Shown: positions 17,402 through 26,471, counted from the stretch's first letter. The stretch is 32,249 nt of DNA from CAYOHR01 sp964512145 (GCA_964512145.1 CAZEIM010000030.1:1-32249), one strand, 5' to 3'. The notes: generated by a model not told the origin, from the letters alone. Made by a program: numbers and translations.

Positions 17402-18521
17402 CAATTTTTTGCACCTCAGATGTTCCTTCATAAATTTGAGTGATTTTAGCATCCCGCATTAATCGCTCTACATGATATTCTTTAACATAACCATACCCAC
17501 CATGTATTTGAACTGCTTCAACGGTAGTTTTCATGGCAACGGTAGAAGCAAATAATTTCGCTTTAGCTGAAGCATCTCCAATATTTTTTCCGGTATCTTT
17601 TAACCATGCGGCTTTTAAACAAAGTAAACGAGCTGCTTCAATTTCGGTAGCCATATCTGCTAATTTAAATTGTATAGCTTGATGTTTACTGATTTCTTTA
17701 CCAAATGCTTTTCGTACTTTTGAGTATTCTAGAGCTAATTCATATGCACCACTGGCAATACCCAATGCTTGGGCTGCAATACCAATTCTACCCCCTTCTA
17801 ATGTTTTCATAGCAAATTTAAACCCAAATCCATCTTCTCCTATTCGATTTGTTTTAGGAACTTTTACATCTTGAAACTGAAGCGTATGAGTATCGGATGC
17901 TCGAATCCCCAGTTTATTTTCTTTAGGGCCAACCGTAAACCCTGGCATACCCTTTTCTACAATTAAACAATTAATTCCATGATGTCCTTTTTCGGCATCT
18001 GTTTGAGCCATTACTAAATATACCGAAGCGCTACCTCCATTGGTAATCCAATTTTTAGTTCCGTTTAATAAATAATAATCTCCACAATCTATAGCGGTGG
18101 TTTTTTGTGAAGTAGCATCACTACCTGCTTCTGGTTCGGATAAACAAAATGCTCCAATTTTTTCTCCTTTTGCCAAAGGAACTAAGTATTTCTGTTTTTG
18201 TTCTTCGTTGCCAAATTTTTCTAAACCCCAACATACTAATGAATTATTTACAGACATAACCACCGAAGTAGAGGCATCTATTTTAGATATTTCTTCCATA
18301 GCTAGAACATAAGAAACAGTATCCATGCCACTTCCTCCGTATTTTGGGTCAACCATCATTCCTAAAAAACCAAGTTCGGCTAATTGCTTTATTTCTTCAG
18401 AAGGAAAGCGTTGGTGTTCATCTCTTTCAATTACACCAGGCTTAAGAACTTGTTGTGCAAAATTTCTGGCTGCATCCCGAACAGATAGTTGTTCTTCTGT
18501 TAATTTAAATATCATAGACAT
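17376..18521 (-). CDS. Acyl-CoA dehydrogenase (short-chain/butyryl type)
   Basis: FAD enzyme that makes the alpha-beta double bond in acyl-CoA during fatty-acid or branched-chain amino-acid breakdown. 381 residues, full length. Family motifs: EPEAGSDA and NGTKNWITNGG (FAD/substrate binding), RKAFGKEISKHQAIQFKLADM, and the C-terminal IYEGTSEVQ with Glu365 in the position of the catalytic base of short-chain acyl-CoA dehydrogenases. Substrate length cannot be fixed from sequence. The start could be ATG 18521 or the third codon (MIFKLTEEQ). It is the last gene of the rseP-lipoprotein group, 44 bases after the lipoprotein gene, and overlaps the end of murF by 26 bases. Confidence 0.93.
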   Translation of the reverse strand: MSMIFKLTEEQLSVRDAARNFAQQVLKPGVIERDEHQRFPSEEIKQLAELGFLGMMVDPKYGGSGMDTVSYVLAMEEISKIDASTSVVMSVNNSLVCWGLEKFGNEEQKQKYLVPLAKGEKIGAFCLSEPEAGSDATSQKTTAIDCGDYYLLNGTKNWITNGGSASVYLVMAQTDAEKGHHGINCLIVEKGMPGFTVGPKENKLGIRASDTHTLQFQDVKVPKTNRIGEDGFGFKFAMKTLEGGRIGIAAQALGIASGAYELALEYSKVRKAFGKEISKHQAIQFKLADMATEIEAARLLCLKAAWLKDTGKNIGDASAKAKLFASTVAMKTTVEAVQIHGGYGYVKEYHVERLMRDAKITQIYEGTSEVQKIVISRGLLK

Positions 18522-18565
18522 ATTTTATTAGCGTAACAAAATTTGATTAAGAGTGTTTATTATCT

Positions 18566-18934
18566 TTAATTTTTTTCTAAAGGTTCCAATAACCGAACTA
18601 AATTATTTTTTTTACAAAATTCTTTAATTTGCTCCAAAAGTTTATCTCGATCTTTATTTTTAAGGAATCCAATATAAATATCAATGTTTATTTCTCCTTC
18701 TCTTCCCCAGTGCTTTTTTTCGGAGAAAAGCGTTTGGTTATATTTTTGGTTGGTTACTTCCATAAATTTTTCAAATTCTTCTAAGGCATTTCTGTTAATA
18801 CCTTCGCCAATGCTGAAGAAAGAAATAGTTTCTTTTAATGTAGAATCGCTCAATTTTTGATGAACACTAGTGTCTTTTTGACTTTTACAACAAAAAAACA
18901 AACTAAAAAATGAGCATAACACTATATAATGCAT
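18566..18934 (-). CDS. Small putative lipoprotein, unknown function
   Basis: 122 residues. The N-terminus is a short hydrophobic segment ending in CCKSQKD (Cys15/Cys16), like a lipoprotein signal, although the residues before the cysteine (LFFC) fit the lipobox poorly. The mature part is charged and helical with no family I recognise; YIGFLKNKDRDKLLEQIKEF suggests a small alpha/beta domain. It starts five bases after rseP and precedes the acyl-CoA dehydrogenase gene, so it is probably co-transcribed with both. It contains no active-site motif. Confidence 0.65.
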   Translation of the reverse strand: MHYIVLCSFFSLFFCCKSQKDTSVHQKLSDSTLKETISFFSIGEGINRNALEEFEKFMEVTNQKYNQTLFSEKKHWGREGEINIDIYIGFLKNKDRDKLLEQIKEFCKKNNLVRLLEPLEKN

Positions 18935-18939
18935 ATACC

Positions 18940-20259
18940 TTATTTATTAAATAATTTAAATAAATCGTTTCCATTTGCATATATCATCAGCGAAAATAAG
19001 ATGACCATGCCTACAATTTGTGCATATTCCAACACCTTTTGATTGGGTTTTCGACCCGTAACCATTTCATATAATAAAAACACTACATGACCTCCATCTA
19101 ATGCAGGTATAGGTAAAATATTCATAAAGGCCAATAATAATGAGATAAGAGCCGTCATTTCCCAAAATATTCTCCATTCCCATGTTGGGCTAAACAAACT
19201 GGCAATAGCACCAAATCCACCCACTTGCTGAATCCCGGTTTTAGAAAATAAGAGTTTTAAGGAAGCAGCTTGTGTAACAATGGTGCCGATACTTTTAGCA
19301 ATCCCTCTTGAAAATGCTGCGGGTAATGTATATTCAATGGTTTTAAAATCTAAATATTCTTCGGGGTCTTTATTTCCTACTCCAATTTTTCCATTTTTTG
19401 CCACAGTCATAGGGATAGAAAGCGTGTCTCCTTGCCGAAGTATTTTAATAGAAACTTCTTTTTCGGTATGTTTTGATATTTCTTGAGCAAAATTTTGAAA
19501 AAAAGGAGTTTCTATATTATTAATTCCAATTATTTGATCGCCTACTTTAATATCGGAGTTAGAGGCAGGGGTATTGGGTAATATACTATCACAAATAAAT
19601 GGAACTGCTGGTGTAAATAACATTTTTACATTATTTTCAAGCAATGTATTCTGTATATTTTGAGGCAGTACAATATCTATTAATTGTCCATTTCTTTCGA
19701 TTTTTAAATTTCGGGCTTCATGAATGAGTATATTTTTGCTAATTTCTTGGAAAGTTTCAGGTTTATCTCCTTCAACGGATACTATTTTATCTCCATTTTT
19801 AAAACCATTATTTATCAATACCGAATCGCAAACAACTCCATATTTGGCTCCTTCTACCGAAATATATTCTTCACCCCATGTGTATAGTGTAAAGCCATAA
19901 ATTAAAAAAGCCAACAATACATTCATGGTTACACCTCCTACCATAATAATAAGTCTTTGCCATGTGGGTTTTGCTCTAAACTCCCATGATTCCATCGGTT
20001 TGTTAAGTTGTTCTTTATCCATAGATTCATCTACCATACCGGCAATTTTTACATAGCCACCTAAAGGCAACCAACCAACACCATATTCTGTTTCACCTTT
20101 TTTAATTTTAAACAATGAAAACCAAGGATCGAAAAAAAGGTAAAACTTCTCTACTTTAGTTTTAAATAATTTAGCGGGTATAAAATGACCTAATTCGTGG
20201 ATAACTACTAATATTGATAAGCTAGTAATGAGTTGAAGAGCTATGATTAAATATTGCAT
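18940..20259 (-). CDS. rseP: Site-2 zinc metalloprotease RseP
   Basis: Inner-membrane M50 protease that cuts transmembrane anti-sigma factors and leftover signal peptides. The zinc site is HELGH (21-25) in the first membrane segment, with Asp388 in LPIPALDGGHVVF near the C-terminus. PDZ-like domains lie at about 135-200 and 215-290 (GFKNGDKIVSVEGDKPETF and ASNSDIKVGDQIIGINN). Four membrane segments and 439 residues are typical. It heads a reverse-strand group with the small lipoprotein and the acyl-CoA dehydrogenase. I found no clear TAnnTTTG promoter in its 224-base upstream region. Confidence 0.95.
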   Translation of the reverse strand: MQYLIIALQLITSLSILVVIHELGHFIPAKLFKTKVEKFYLFFDPWFSLFKIKKGETEYGVGWLPLGGYVKIAGMVDESMDKEQLNKPMESWEFRAKPTWQRLIIMVGGVTMNVLLAFLIYGFTLYTWGEEYISVEGAKYGVVCDSVLINNGFKNGDKIVSVEGDKPETFQEISKNILIHEARNLKIERNGQLIDIVLPQNIQNTLLENNVKMLFTPAVPFICDSILPNTPASNSDIKVGDQIIGINNIETPFFQNFAQEISKHTEKEVSIKILRQGDTLSIPMTVAKNGKIGVGNKDPEEYLDFKTIEYTLPAAFSRGIAKSIGTIVTQAASLKLLFSKTGIQQVGGFGAIASLFSPTWEWRIFWEMTALISLLLAFMNILPIPALDGGHVVFLLYEMVTGRKPNQKVLEYAQIVGMVILFSLMIYANGNDLFKLFNK

Positions 20260-20335
20260 AAAATACTAAAAACACAAAAGTCGTATTTTTTTTTTACGCA
20301 AGACATATTTTGTGTTATTGTTTGTTAATTAAATA

Positions 20336-20373
20336 TTAAATGCATAGAGATTTTGTATGATTTTTAAATGCAT
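20336..20373. repeat. Paired TTAAATGCAT boxes
   Basis: TTAAATGCAT occurs at 20336-20345 and again at 20364-20373, 28 bases apart, in the 224-base region between the end of the WcaJ-type gene and the start of rseP (both reverse strand). The sequence contains the palindrome ATGCAT. About 77 bases upstream of the rseP start, it could be an operator or chance in AT-rich DNA. Confidence 0.3.
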
Positions 20374-20483
20374 TAGTGTATGAGCTATTCCGTTTTATAT
20401 AAAACTATTATCCAACAAAAAATTATGTGCAGGTAAATATTTCTTTTAAGGCTAGTATTTAGCAAAAAAGTATCGATAAATTT

Positions 20484-21881
20484 TTAAAACCCTTTGTTTT
20501 TTTGAGAAATAATACCCCAAATAGTACTTACAAAAATTTTAAAATCAAGCCATAGAGACCAATTTCTAAGGTATAATAAGTCCATATGAACTCTGTTATG
20601 CATTTGGGATAAATCTTTTGTTTCGCCTCGAAATCCTTTTGCTTGCGCTAAGCCTGTTATTCCTGGTTTTATCCAGTGCCTTATCATAAACGAATCGATT
20701 AATTTTGAATAGGCTTTAGTGTGTTGCAACATATGAGGCCTAGGTCCTACAATAGACATATCCCCAATAAGCACATTAAAAATTTGTGGAAGTTCATCTA
20801 AACTTGTTTTTCTTAAGAAGGCCCCGATTTTTGTAATTCTTGGGTCGTTTTTTTCTGCTTGTTTATTGTCGGCTTCTTTGTTAACTACCATAGTTCTAAA
20901 CTTGAAACAATAAAATGGCTTGTTATTTATTCCGGAACGCAACTGTTTAAATAAAACAGGGCCTCGAGAATCTAATTTAATTAAAATGGCAATAATAGGG
21001 TAAAGCCAAGACATAATAAATACGATGGCAATTACAGCTCCCAAAATATCGAAAATTCTTTTCGAAACCATTCCGACTCTTCTGTCTAAAGATTCTTCTT
21101 TAATACTTATTATAGGAGTAGGACCATGATAATCAATTTCGAGTTGTGCAAATTTTCGGTTGATATAATAAATAAATTCATTGATAAAACTCACTTTTAT
21201 TTCATTGATATAGCAATATCTTGATAGACCTTTAATGTAGTAATCATTATATATAGGGGTAGAAATATATACCTCATCTATTCTTTTTTTTATGAGGAAT
21301 TTATAGAGTTGATCCATCAACAATAAATTATCTTTTTTATTTTTTTGTTCAGGATCGTAATCAAAAAACCCCATAACCCTATAACCATATTCCGGATGTT
21401 CCGATATTTCTTTTGCAAAGCTTATGGTAAATTCATTTACTCCTACTATGGCAATTGTTTTTAAATCGGCTCCACCTTTGCGTTTTTGGCGAATTATATT
21501 TACATAAATTAATCGATTAATTAATCCAATAATCAAAAGCCAAATAAATCCAGAGTAAATGAAATATTTTGCTTTACTAAGTTCAAAAATGGCTGAATAT
21601 GCCAAAACTGTAATTAACGTTAAGGAAAATATTTTAATAAAGTTGTCTGCAACCAATAAATATCGGATTCTTCTATTATGAAAAATATTATCTACTACCG
21701 TGTTGCTGTAAAATATCCATGCTGAGATGGTAATTAAAAAAACAATATGTAATCCTTTATCAAAAAAAACAAAAAAATCTCGTACTATAAAAAAAAAGGA
21801 TACAATGTAGGCTATTAATATGGATAATATATCTAACTTATAAATATCACTATCGCTATAATTTATAGAGTTTTTATCCAT
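20484..21881 (-). CDS. Undecaprenyl-phosphate sugar phosphotransferase, WcaJ/WbaP type
   Basis: Polyisoprenyl-phosphate hexose-1-phosphate transferase that starts exopolysaccharide repeat-unit synthesis on undecaprenyl phosphate in the inner membrane. 465 residues. Four N-terminal membrane helices (about 15-130) are followed by a Rossmann-like CoA-binding-type domain (TIAIVGVNEF) and a C-terminal bacterial sugar transferase domain from about 274. That domain has KRIFDILGAV, LFKQLRSG, FKFRTM, SLDELPQIFNVL, MSIVGPRP and KPGITGLAQ. The sugar is not predictable. It begins 18 bases after rho, on the same strand, so the two probably share a transcript. The flippase and WecB on the opposite strand may act in the same pathway. 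Confidence 0.92.
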   Translation of the reverse strand: MDKNSINYSDSDIYKLDILSILIAYIVSFFFIVRDFFVFFDKGLHIVFLITISAWIFYSNTVVDNIFHNRRIRYLLVADNFIKIFSLTLITVLAYSAIFELSKAKYFIYSGFIWLLIIGLINRLIYVNIIRQKRKGGADLKTIAIVGVNEFTISFAKEISEHPEYGYRVMGFFDYDPEQKNKKDNLLLMDQLYKFLIKKRIDEVYISTPIYNDYYIKGLSRYCYINEIKVSFINEFIYYINRKFAQLEIDYHGPTPIISIKEESLDRRVGMVSKRIFDILGAVIAIVFIMSWLYPIIAILIKLDSRGPVLFKQLRSGINNKPFYCFKFRTMVVNKEADNKQAEKNDPRITKIGAFLRKTSLDELPQIFNVLIGDMSIVGPRPHMLQHTKAYSKLIDSFMIRHWIKPGITGLAQAKGFRGETKDLSQMHNRVHMDLLYLRNWSLWLDFKIFVSTIWGIISQKNKGF

Positions 21882-21899
21882 GGGATAAAATTAACAAAT

Positions 21900-23387
21900 T
21901 TATCCGTTCATAGAAATTAAAAATTCTTCATTGCTCATAGTAAACTTCATTCTATCTAATAAAAATTCCATAGCTTCTAGGGGATTCATATCTGCTAAAT
22001 GTTTACGTAAGATCCAAATTCTTTGCAAGGATTCTTTGTCTAATAACAAGTCATCTCTTCTGGTACTCGATGAAATAATATCAATGGCAGGGAAAATTCT
22101 TCTATTAGAAAGTTTTCTATCGAGCTGTAATTCCATGTTTCCGGTACCTTTAAACTCTTCAAAAATTACTTCGTCCATTTTTGAACCAGTATCAATTAAA
22201 GCAGTAGCAATAATAGTAAGAGATCCTCCATTTTCTATTTTTCTAGCTGCTCCAAAAAAACGTTTAGGTTTGTGTAAAGCATTGGCATCAACCCCACCGG
22301 TTAAAACTTTTCCGGAAGCAGGAGATACAGTGTTATACGCTCTAGCTAAACGAGTAATGGAATCGAGCAATATAACCACATCATGACCACATTCAACTAA
22401 TCGTTTGGCTTTTTCTAATACGATATTTGATATTTTTACATGACGTTCAGCGGGTTCATCAAAAGTAGAAGATATAACCTCCGCTTTAACGCTTCTTGCC
22501 ATGTCTGTTACTTCTTCTGGTCTTTCGTCAATCAGTAATACCATTAAATATGCTTCGGGATGGTTATAAGCGATGGCATTAGCTATTTCTTTTAATAATT
22601 CTGTTTTACCGGTTTTAGGTTGAGCGACAATTAAACCTCGTTGCCCTTTACCAATAGGGGCAAACATATCTACAATTCTTGTTGATAATGAGTCACCTTT
22701 ATAGCCCGATAATCTAAATTTTTCGTGAGGAAATAATGGGGTAAGATAATCAAATGGAATTCTATCTCTAACTTCTTCAGGATTTCGACCATTAATTCTC
22801 TCAATTTTTACTAAGGGAAAATATTTTTCGTTTTCTTTAGGGGGTCTTATGGTTCCTCTAATAGTATCACCCGTTTTTAATCCAAAAAGTTTAATCTGAG
22901 CTTGAGATACGTACACATCATCTGGTGATGACAAATAATTATAATCGGAGGATCTAATAAAACCGTACCCATCTGGCATAATTTCCAGTACACCTTCACT
23001 AGAAACAATACCATCAAAATTGTATTCGGGCTCCTCTCTTTTTATTTCAACAACAGGCAATGGTTGAGCTGTAGTTTGGTTAGATATTATATCTTGTTTT
23101 GCAATTGTATCAGTCGAAATTTCTTTGGTAACAGATTTTTGGTCTTCTTCTAAGGTTATGGATATTTGTTTGCTTTCCTCAGTTTTATGTTTAATTTCTT
23201 CAGGAATGTTGTTGGTGTTTTCTACTAAAACAATCTCTGGTTCTGCTTTTGTTTCTACAGCTTTTTGTTTTTCAGGTTTAACTGAATCGGATTTTGCATC
23301 GTCACCGGCTATTTTTTCAGACACTTTTCGAACAATTCTTTTTCTGGTCTTACCTTTTTTGTCATTTGAATCTTCTAATTCATCCAT
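21900..23387 (-). CDS. rho: Transcription termination factor Rho, lacking the usual N-terminal helical domain
   Basis: Hexameric RNA-dependent ATPase that releases transcripts. 495 residues. Residues 1-120 are a charged, low-complexity linker rich in Lys, Glu and Thr. The RNA-binding cold-shock-like fold follows (EIMPDGYGFIRSS, 136-147; DDVYVS, 156-161), then the ATPase core: P-loop QPKTGKT (256-262), LIDERPEEVTDM, Walker B VVILLDS (337-343), the Q-loop region AYNTVSPASGKVLTGG and FFGAARKIENGGSL. Rho of relatives starts with a helical Rho_N domain before the linker; here the protein opens directly in the linker, and an in-frame stop lies a few codons upstream of the ATG. The WcaJ-type gene follows after 18 bases; DUF4293 is divergent. 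Confidence 0.95.
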   Translation of the reverse strand: MDELEDSNDKKGKTRKRIVRKVSEKIAGDDAKSDSVKPEKQKAVETKAEPEIVLVENTNNIPEEIKHKTEESKQISITLEEDQKSVTKEISTDTIAKQDIISNQTTAQPLPVVEIKREEPEYNFDGIVSSEGVLEIMPDGYGFIRSSDYNYLSSPDDVYVSQAQIKLFGLKTGDTIRGTIRPPKENEKYFPLVKIERINGRNPEEVRDRIPFDYLTPLFPHEKFRLSGYKGDSLSTRIVDMFAPIGKGQRGLIVAQPKTGKTELLKEIANAIAYNHPEAYLMVLLIDERPEEVTDMARSVKAEVISSTFDEPAERHVKISNIVLEKAKRLVECGHDVVILLDSITRLARAYNTVSPASGKVLTGGVDANALHKPKRFFGAARKIENGGSLTIIATALIDTGSKMDEVIFEEFKGTGNMELQLDRKLSNRRIFPAIDIISSSTRRDDLLLDKESLQRIWILRKHLADMNPLEAMEFLLDRMKFTMSNEEFLISMNG

Positions 23388-23639
23388 TCTGATACTAATT
23401 ATGATTATTTATTATATTAACGTATTTGATTATAATGTCTAATAAAAACGAAGTGATAACGTGTTTTTAAAAAATCGAAAAGCATTTTTTATTTTTCATT
23501 CGTACTTGCAAAAATTAAAATCAACAAAAAATATATTATGATAATTTTATAATGAAGAGCGTAGGAGAAGTAAAAAAGTTTATGCAATTTTACAAATTGA
23601 ATTTAATTGAACAAAATTTTTTTTAAAATATATTAAAAA
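23388..23639. other. Divergent intergenic region, rho / DUF4293
   Basis: 252 very AT-rich bases between divergent genes. I see no ORF, no convincing TAnnTTTG promoter on either strand (nearest plus-strand partial match is GTATTTG around 23422) and no GC-containing hairpin. None of the reverse-strand frames here resembles a missing Rho N-terminal domain. Confidence 0.5.
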
Positions 23640-24041
23640 ATGTTACAGAGAATACAAACTATTTACCTTTTAGTAGCTGCATGTATTCATGTTTTTTGTG
23701 CTATACAATTTATTGAACTGTATAATATTACTAAAGATTTGCAATCATTTGCCAGAAACATGTATTTAATTTATATAATTTTTGCAGTTGATCAATTATT
23801 TATCATTTTCTTATACAAGAAACGTATGTTGCAGATTAAATTTAATCGCTGGTTAATTGTTTCAAGTATTATAATTTGGATTTACTTATTATTTAAATTA
23901 TTTAAAAGCCCATATATTCAAAGAGAATTTTATATTTTAATACTCTTGTTGCCTTTAGTGTCGGTTATATTTAATGTATTATCGAATCGTTCTATTAAAA
24001 AAGACGATGAGTTGGTAAAGTCTGTTGATAGAATACGCTAA
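23640..24041 (+). CDS. DUF4293 family membrane protein
   Basis: 133 residues with four predicted membrane helices (about 5-22, 40-57, 70-87, 96-115). The opening LQRIQTIYLLVAA and the end KKDDELVKSVDRIR are the marks of DUF4293, a Bacteroidota family of unknown function usually found beside rho, as here. The conserved cytoplasmic tail suggests a binding role, but nothing is known. It starts the long plus-strand run of genes and ends 10 bases before the preferred panC start. Confidence 0.88.
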   Translation: MLQRIQTIYLLVAACIHVFCAIQFIELYNITKDLQSFARNMYLIYIIFAVDQLFIIFLYKKRMLQIKFNRWLIVSSIIIWIYLLFKLFKSPYIQREFYILILLLPLVSVIFNVLSNRSIKKDDELVKSVDRIR

Positions 24042-24051
24042 AAGCAATCCT

Positions 24052-24885
24052 GTGCATATTTTTACAAAAATATCAGATGTTAAAAGTTTTTTAAATGATT
24101 ATAAAAACATAAACACAGGATTTGTACCAACCATGGGTGCTTTACACCAAGGGCATGCTGCTTTAATTCAAAAATCAGTTTCAGAAAATGCATTAACCAT
24201 CACTTCAATTTTCGTTAATCCCACGCAATTTAATAATTCAAACGATTTTGATAAGTATCCCATTACATTAGATAAAGATATTGAAATACTAAAACAGAAG
24301 AAGTGTGACGTACTGTTTTTGCCTTCCGTACAAGAAATGTATCCAAGCGGATTAAAAACGTTAGATATTCAATTAGGAAGTATAGCACAAGTGATGGAAG
24401 GAGCATATAGACCTGGTCATTTTGAGGGAGTTATTACCATTGTAGATGCTTTGTTTGGGATTATTAAACCCAACAGGGCATATTTTGGAGAGAAAGATTT
24501 TCAGCAATTGGCTATTATAAAATATATGAGTTCTGGATTATACCCAGATATTGAAATTATTGGATGTCCAACAATTCGAGAACAAGACGGGTTGGCTATG
24601 AGTTCTAGAAATATGCGATTAAGTAATGAGCAAAGACAAAATGCCTCTTTATTGTATAACGTTTTAATGGAATGTGTAAATAATTTTCAAATACTTTCTG
24701 TTCAAGAACTTGAAAATAGAGCAAAACAACGCATAACAGATCATGTCATGTTTTCACTTGATTATTTTACAATTGCCAATAGTGAAACATTACAACCGGT
24801 ACAAAATAAATCAGAAAAAGTCCGAGCTTTCGTTGCTGCATATATGGGAGATGTTCGTTTAATTGACAATATGCCTTTAAATTGA
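24052..24885 (+). CDS. panC: Pantothenate synthetase PanC
   Basis: Condenses pantoate and beta-alanine with ATP to make pantothenate, the coenzyme A precursor; cytoplasmic. The HIGH-type motif is PTMGALHQGH (residues 26-35), followed by SIFVNPTQFN, PGHFEGVITIVDALF, YFGEKDFQQLAII and the KMSKS-like AMSSRNMRL. I prefer the GTG at 24052 (MHIFTKISDVKSFL, 277 residues), which fits the family's N-terminus. The frame also has a TTG at 24025, but that would overlap the end of DUF4293. The last bases overlap the TTG start of alkC. panB and panD are not in the window. Confidence 0.93.
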   Translation: MHIFTKISDVKSFLNDYKNINTGFVPTMGALHQGHAALIQKSVSENALTITSIFVNPTQFNNSNDFDKYPITLDKDIEILKQKKCDVLFLPSVQEMYPSGLKTLDIQLGSIAQVMEGAYRPGHFEGVITIVDALFGIIKPNRAYFGEKDFQQLAIIKYMSSGLYPDIEIIGCPTIREQDGLAMSSRNMRLSNEQRQNASLLYNVLMECVNNFQILSVQELENRAKQRITDHVMFSLDYFTIANSETLQPVQNKSEKVRAFVAAYMGDVRLIDNMPLN

Positions 24886-25988
24886 GTACATTATTAAAAG
24901 ATAGATATTCTGAGGAATTTATTCAACTTTTTTGCGATGTATATAGCCAAATAAGCTCAACATTTAACGCTCGTACCTTTACTCAGGAAGTTTTTTCCGA
25001 TTCATGGTATTCAATGGAGTTAAAACAAAGGATGCGTCATCTTTCAACAGTATTATCTTTTTACTTGCCTAAATCCTTTGAAAAGGCCTGTGAATCAATT
25101 ATTCAAATTACAGAGTTACTCACCTTGAAACAGGTTACTCACCAAAGCTTAGAATATATGTTTTTACCCGATTATATTCAACAATTTGGACTTACCCATT
25201 TCGAAATTTCTGTCCAAACTTTTCGAAAAATCACGCATTTTACCAGTTGTGAATTTGCCGTTAGACCATTTTTAATTCAGGATACACATCGAATGTTACA
25301 AGAAATGATAAAATGGTCTAAAGATCCCAATGAACACGTTCGAAGGCTTTCCAGCGAAGGGAGTCGGCCTAAGCTTCCATGGGCCATGGCGGTACCCGAA
25401 CTAAGTCGTAACCCCGAGTTAGTTTTACCTATTTTAGAAAATTTAAAAACCGACTCTTCCGAGTATGTTCGAAGAAGCGTTGCAAATTGTTTAAACGATA
25501 TTTCAAAAAGTCATCCTCAACTATTTCTTACTATCGCTAAAAACTGGCAGGGTTTAGGACAAAATACGGATAAAATAATTAAACATGGTGCTCGAACATT
25601 ACTTAAAAAAGCCAATCCCGAAATTTTAACGTATTTTAATATTTCATCTGAAAACATTTTTTGTCATGAATTCAAAATACATAATACGAAGGTAGCAGTG
25701 GGGGATAGTCTTTATTTTGAAGGGGTTATATTTAATCAGGAAAATACAACGAAGAAAATCAGAATAGAATATGAAATATTGTTTTTATTAAACAGTGGTA
25801 AATATAGTTCAAAAGTATTTAAGATTAGCGAACGAATAATTTTACCCAATACATCCATTAAAATAGTTAAAAAACATAGTTTTAAACCAATCACCACACG
25901 AACCTATTATCCTGGGATACACGCTTTAAATTTTATGGTAAACGGAAAAAGAATGCTTGACAAATCCATAGAATTTGTTTTACACTAA
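24882..25988 (+). CDS. alkC: AlkC-type DNA alkylation glycosylase with C-terminal Ig-like domain
   Basis: HEAT-like-repeat DNA glycosylase of the AlkC/AlkD superfamily, which removes 3-methyladenine-type lesions without base flipping. 368 residues. The helical repeat body holds the AlkC pattern HVRRLSSEGSRPKLPWA, then ELSRNPELVLPILENL and YVRRSVANCLNDISKSHP. Residues about 268-368 form a beta-rich domain (KVAVGDSLYFEGVI...RTYYPGIHALNFMVNG), as expected for the AlkC branch that carries an Ig-like DNA-contacting domain; AlkD lacks it. The start is TTG 24882, which overlaps the panC stop (TTGA), so translation is probably coupled. No other alkylation-repair gene is nearby. Confidence 0.88.
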   Translation: MSTLLKDRYSEEFIQLFCDVYSQISSTFNARTFTQEVFSDSWYSMELKQRMRHLSTVLSFYLPKSFEKACESIIQITELLTLKQVTHQSLEYMFLPDYIQQFGLTHFEISVQTFRKITHFTSCEFAVRPFLIQDTHRMLQEMIKWSKDPNEHVRRLSSEGSRPKLPWAMAVPELSRNPELVLPILENLKTDSSEYVRRSVANCLNDISKSHPQLFLTIAKNWQGLGQNTDKIIKHGARTLLKKANPEILTYFNISSENIFCHEFKIHNTKVAVGDSLYFEGVIFNQENTTKKIRIEYEILFLLNSGKYSSKVFKISERIILPNTSIKIVKKHSFKPITTRTYYPGIHALNFMVNGKRMLDKSIEFVLH

Positions 25989-26004
25989 ATAGATCCTTGT
26001 AACT

Positions 26005-26457
26005 ATGAAAAAAATAATTTTAAGCGTAATATTAATATATTTGTTTCCTATTGAAGTGATATCTCAAGTGAAAGACAGTGTACGGGTAAAAATACAGGCA
26101 TCTTCTAGAATTATTTCAGCCAAAGAAAAGTTATTTATTACTTTTGAAGTACATAACGAAATGGAATCGGATATGTTTTTTTGCCCTTGGCAGACACCGC
26201 TTGAAGATATGTCTTCAGATGCTTTTTTAGTATTGTTAAATGCCCAAAGAATAGCATATACTGGATTACAAATAAAACGCCCAGAGCCTACACCAAAAGA
26301 TTATGTTAAAGTAGGACCCAAAAAACATCTAAGTGTAACTATTGATTTAAAAGAATTTTACGAGATTGATATTCCAGGGAATTATAGCATACAATTTATA
26401 GGTTCTGATATTAATAAACTTCAAAATTCTAATATCATTGAATGTACCATTTATTAA
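26005..26457 (+). CDS. Secreted Ig-like domain protein resembling a metalloprotease prodomain
   Basis: 150 residues with a signal peptide (MKKIILSVILIYLFPIEVIS, mature from about Gln21). The mature part is one beta-sandwich domain with the pattern LFITFEVHNEM, PWQTPLEDMSSDAFLV, RIAYTGLQIKRPEPTPKDYV, KHLSVTIDLKEFYEI and PGNYSIQFIG. As I recall, this closely follows the Ig-like N-terminal domain found ahead of M35-type (deuterolysin-like) metallopeptidases. Here it stands alone: no zinc-binding HExxH follows, and the next gene is an unrelated lipoprotein. It might be an inhibitor, a binding protein or a remnant. It lies 16 bases after alkC in the same run of genes. Confidence 0.7.
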   Translation: MKKIILSVILIYLFPIEVISQVKDSVRVKIQASSRIISAKEKLFITFEVHNEMESDMFFCPWQTPLEDMSSDAFLVLLNAQRIAYTGLQIKRPEPTPKDYVKVGPKKHLSVTIDLKEFYEIDIPGNYSIQFIGSDINKLQNSNIIECTIY

Positions 26458-26471
26458 ATATTATATAGTTT

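Noticed and set aside
21931..22386. Plus-strand ORF of 151 codons
   Set aside because: It is antisense to the conserved Rho ATPase core and does not resemble a real protein.
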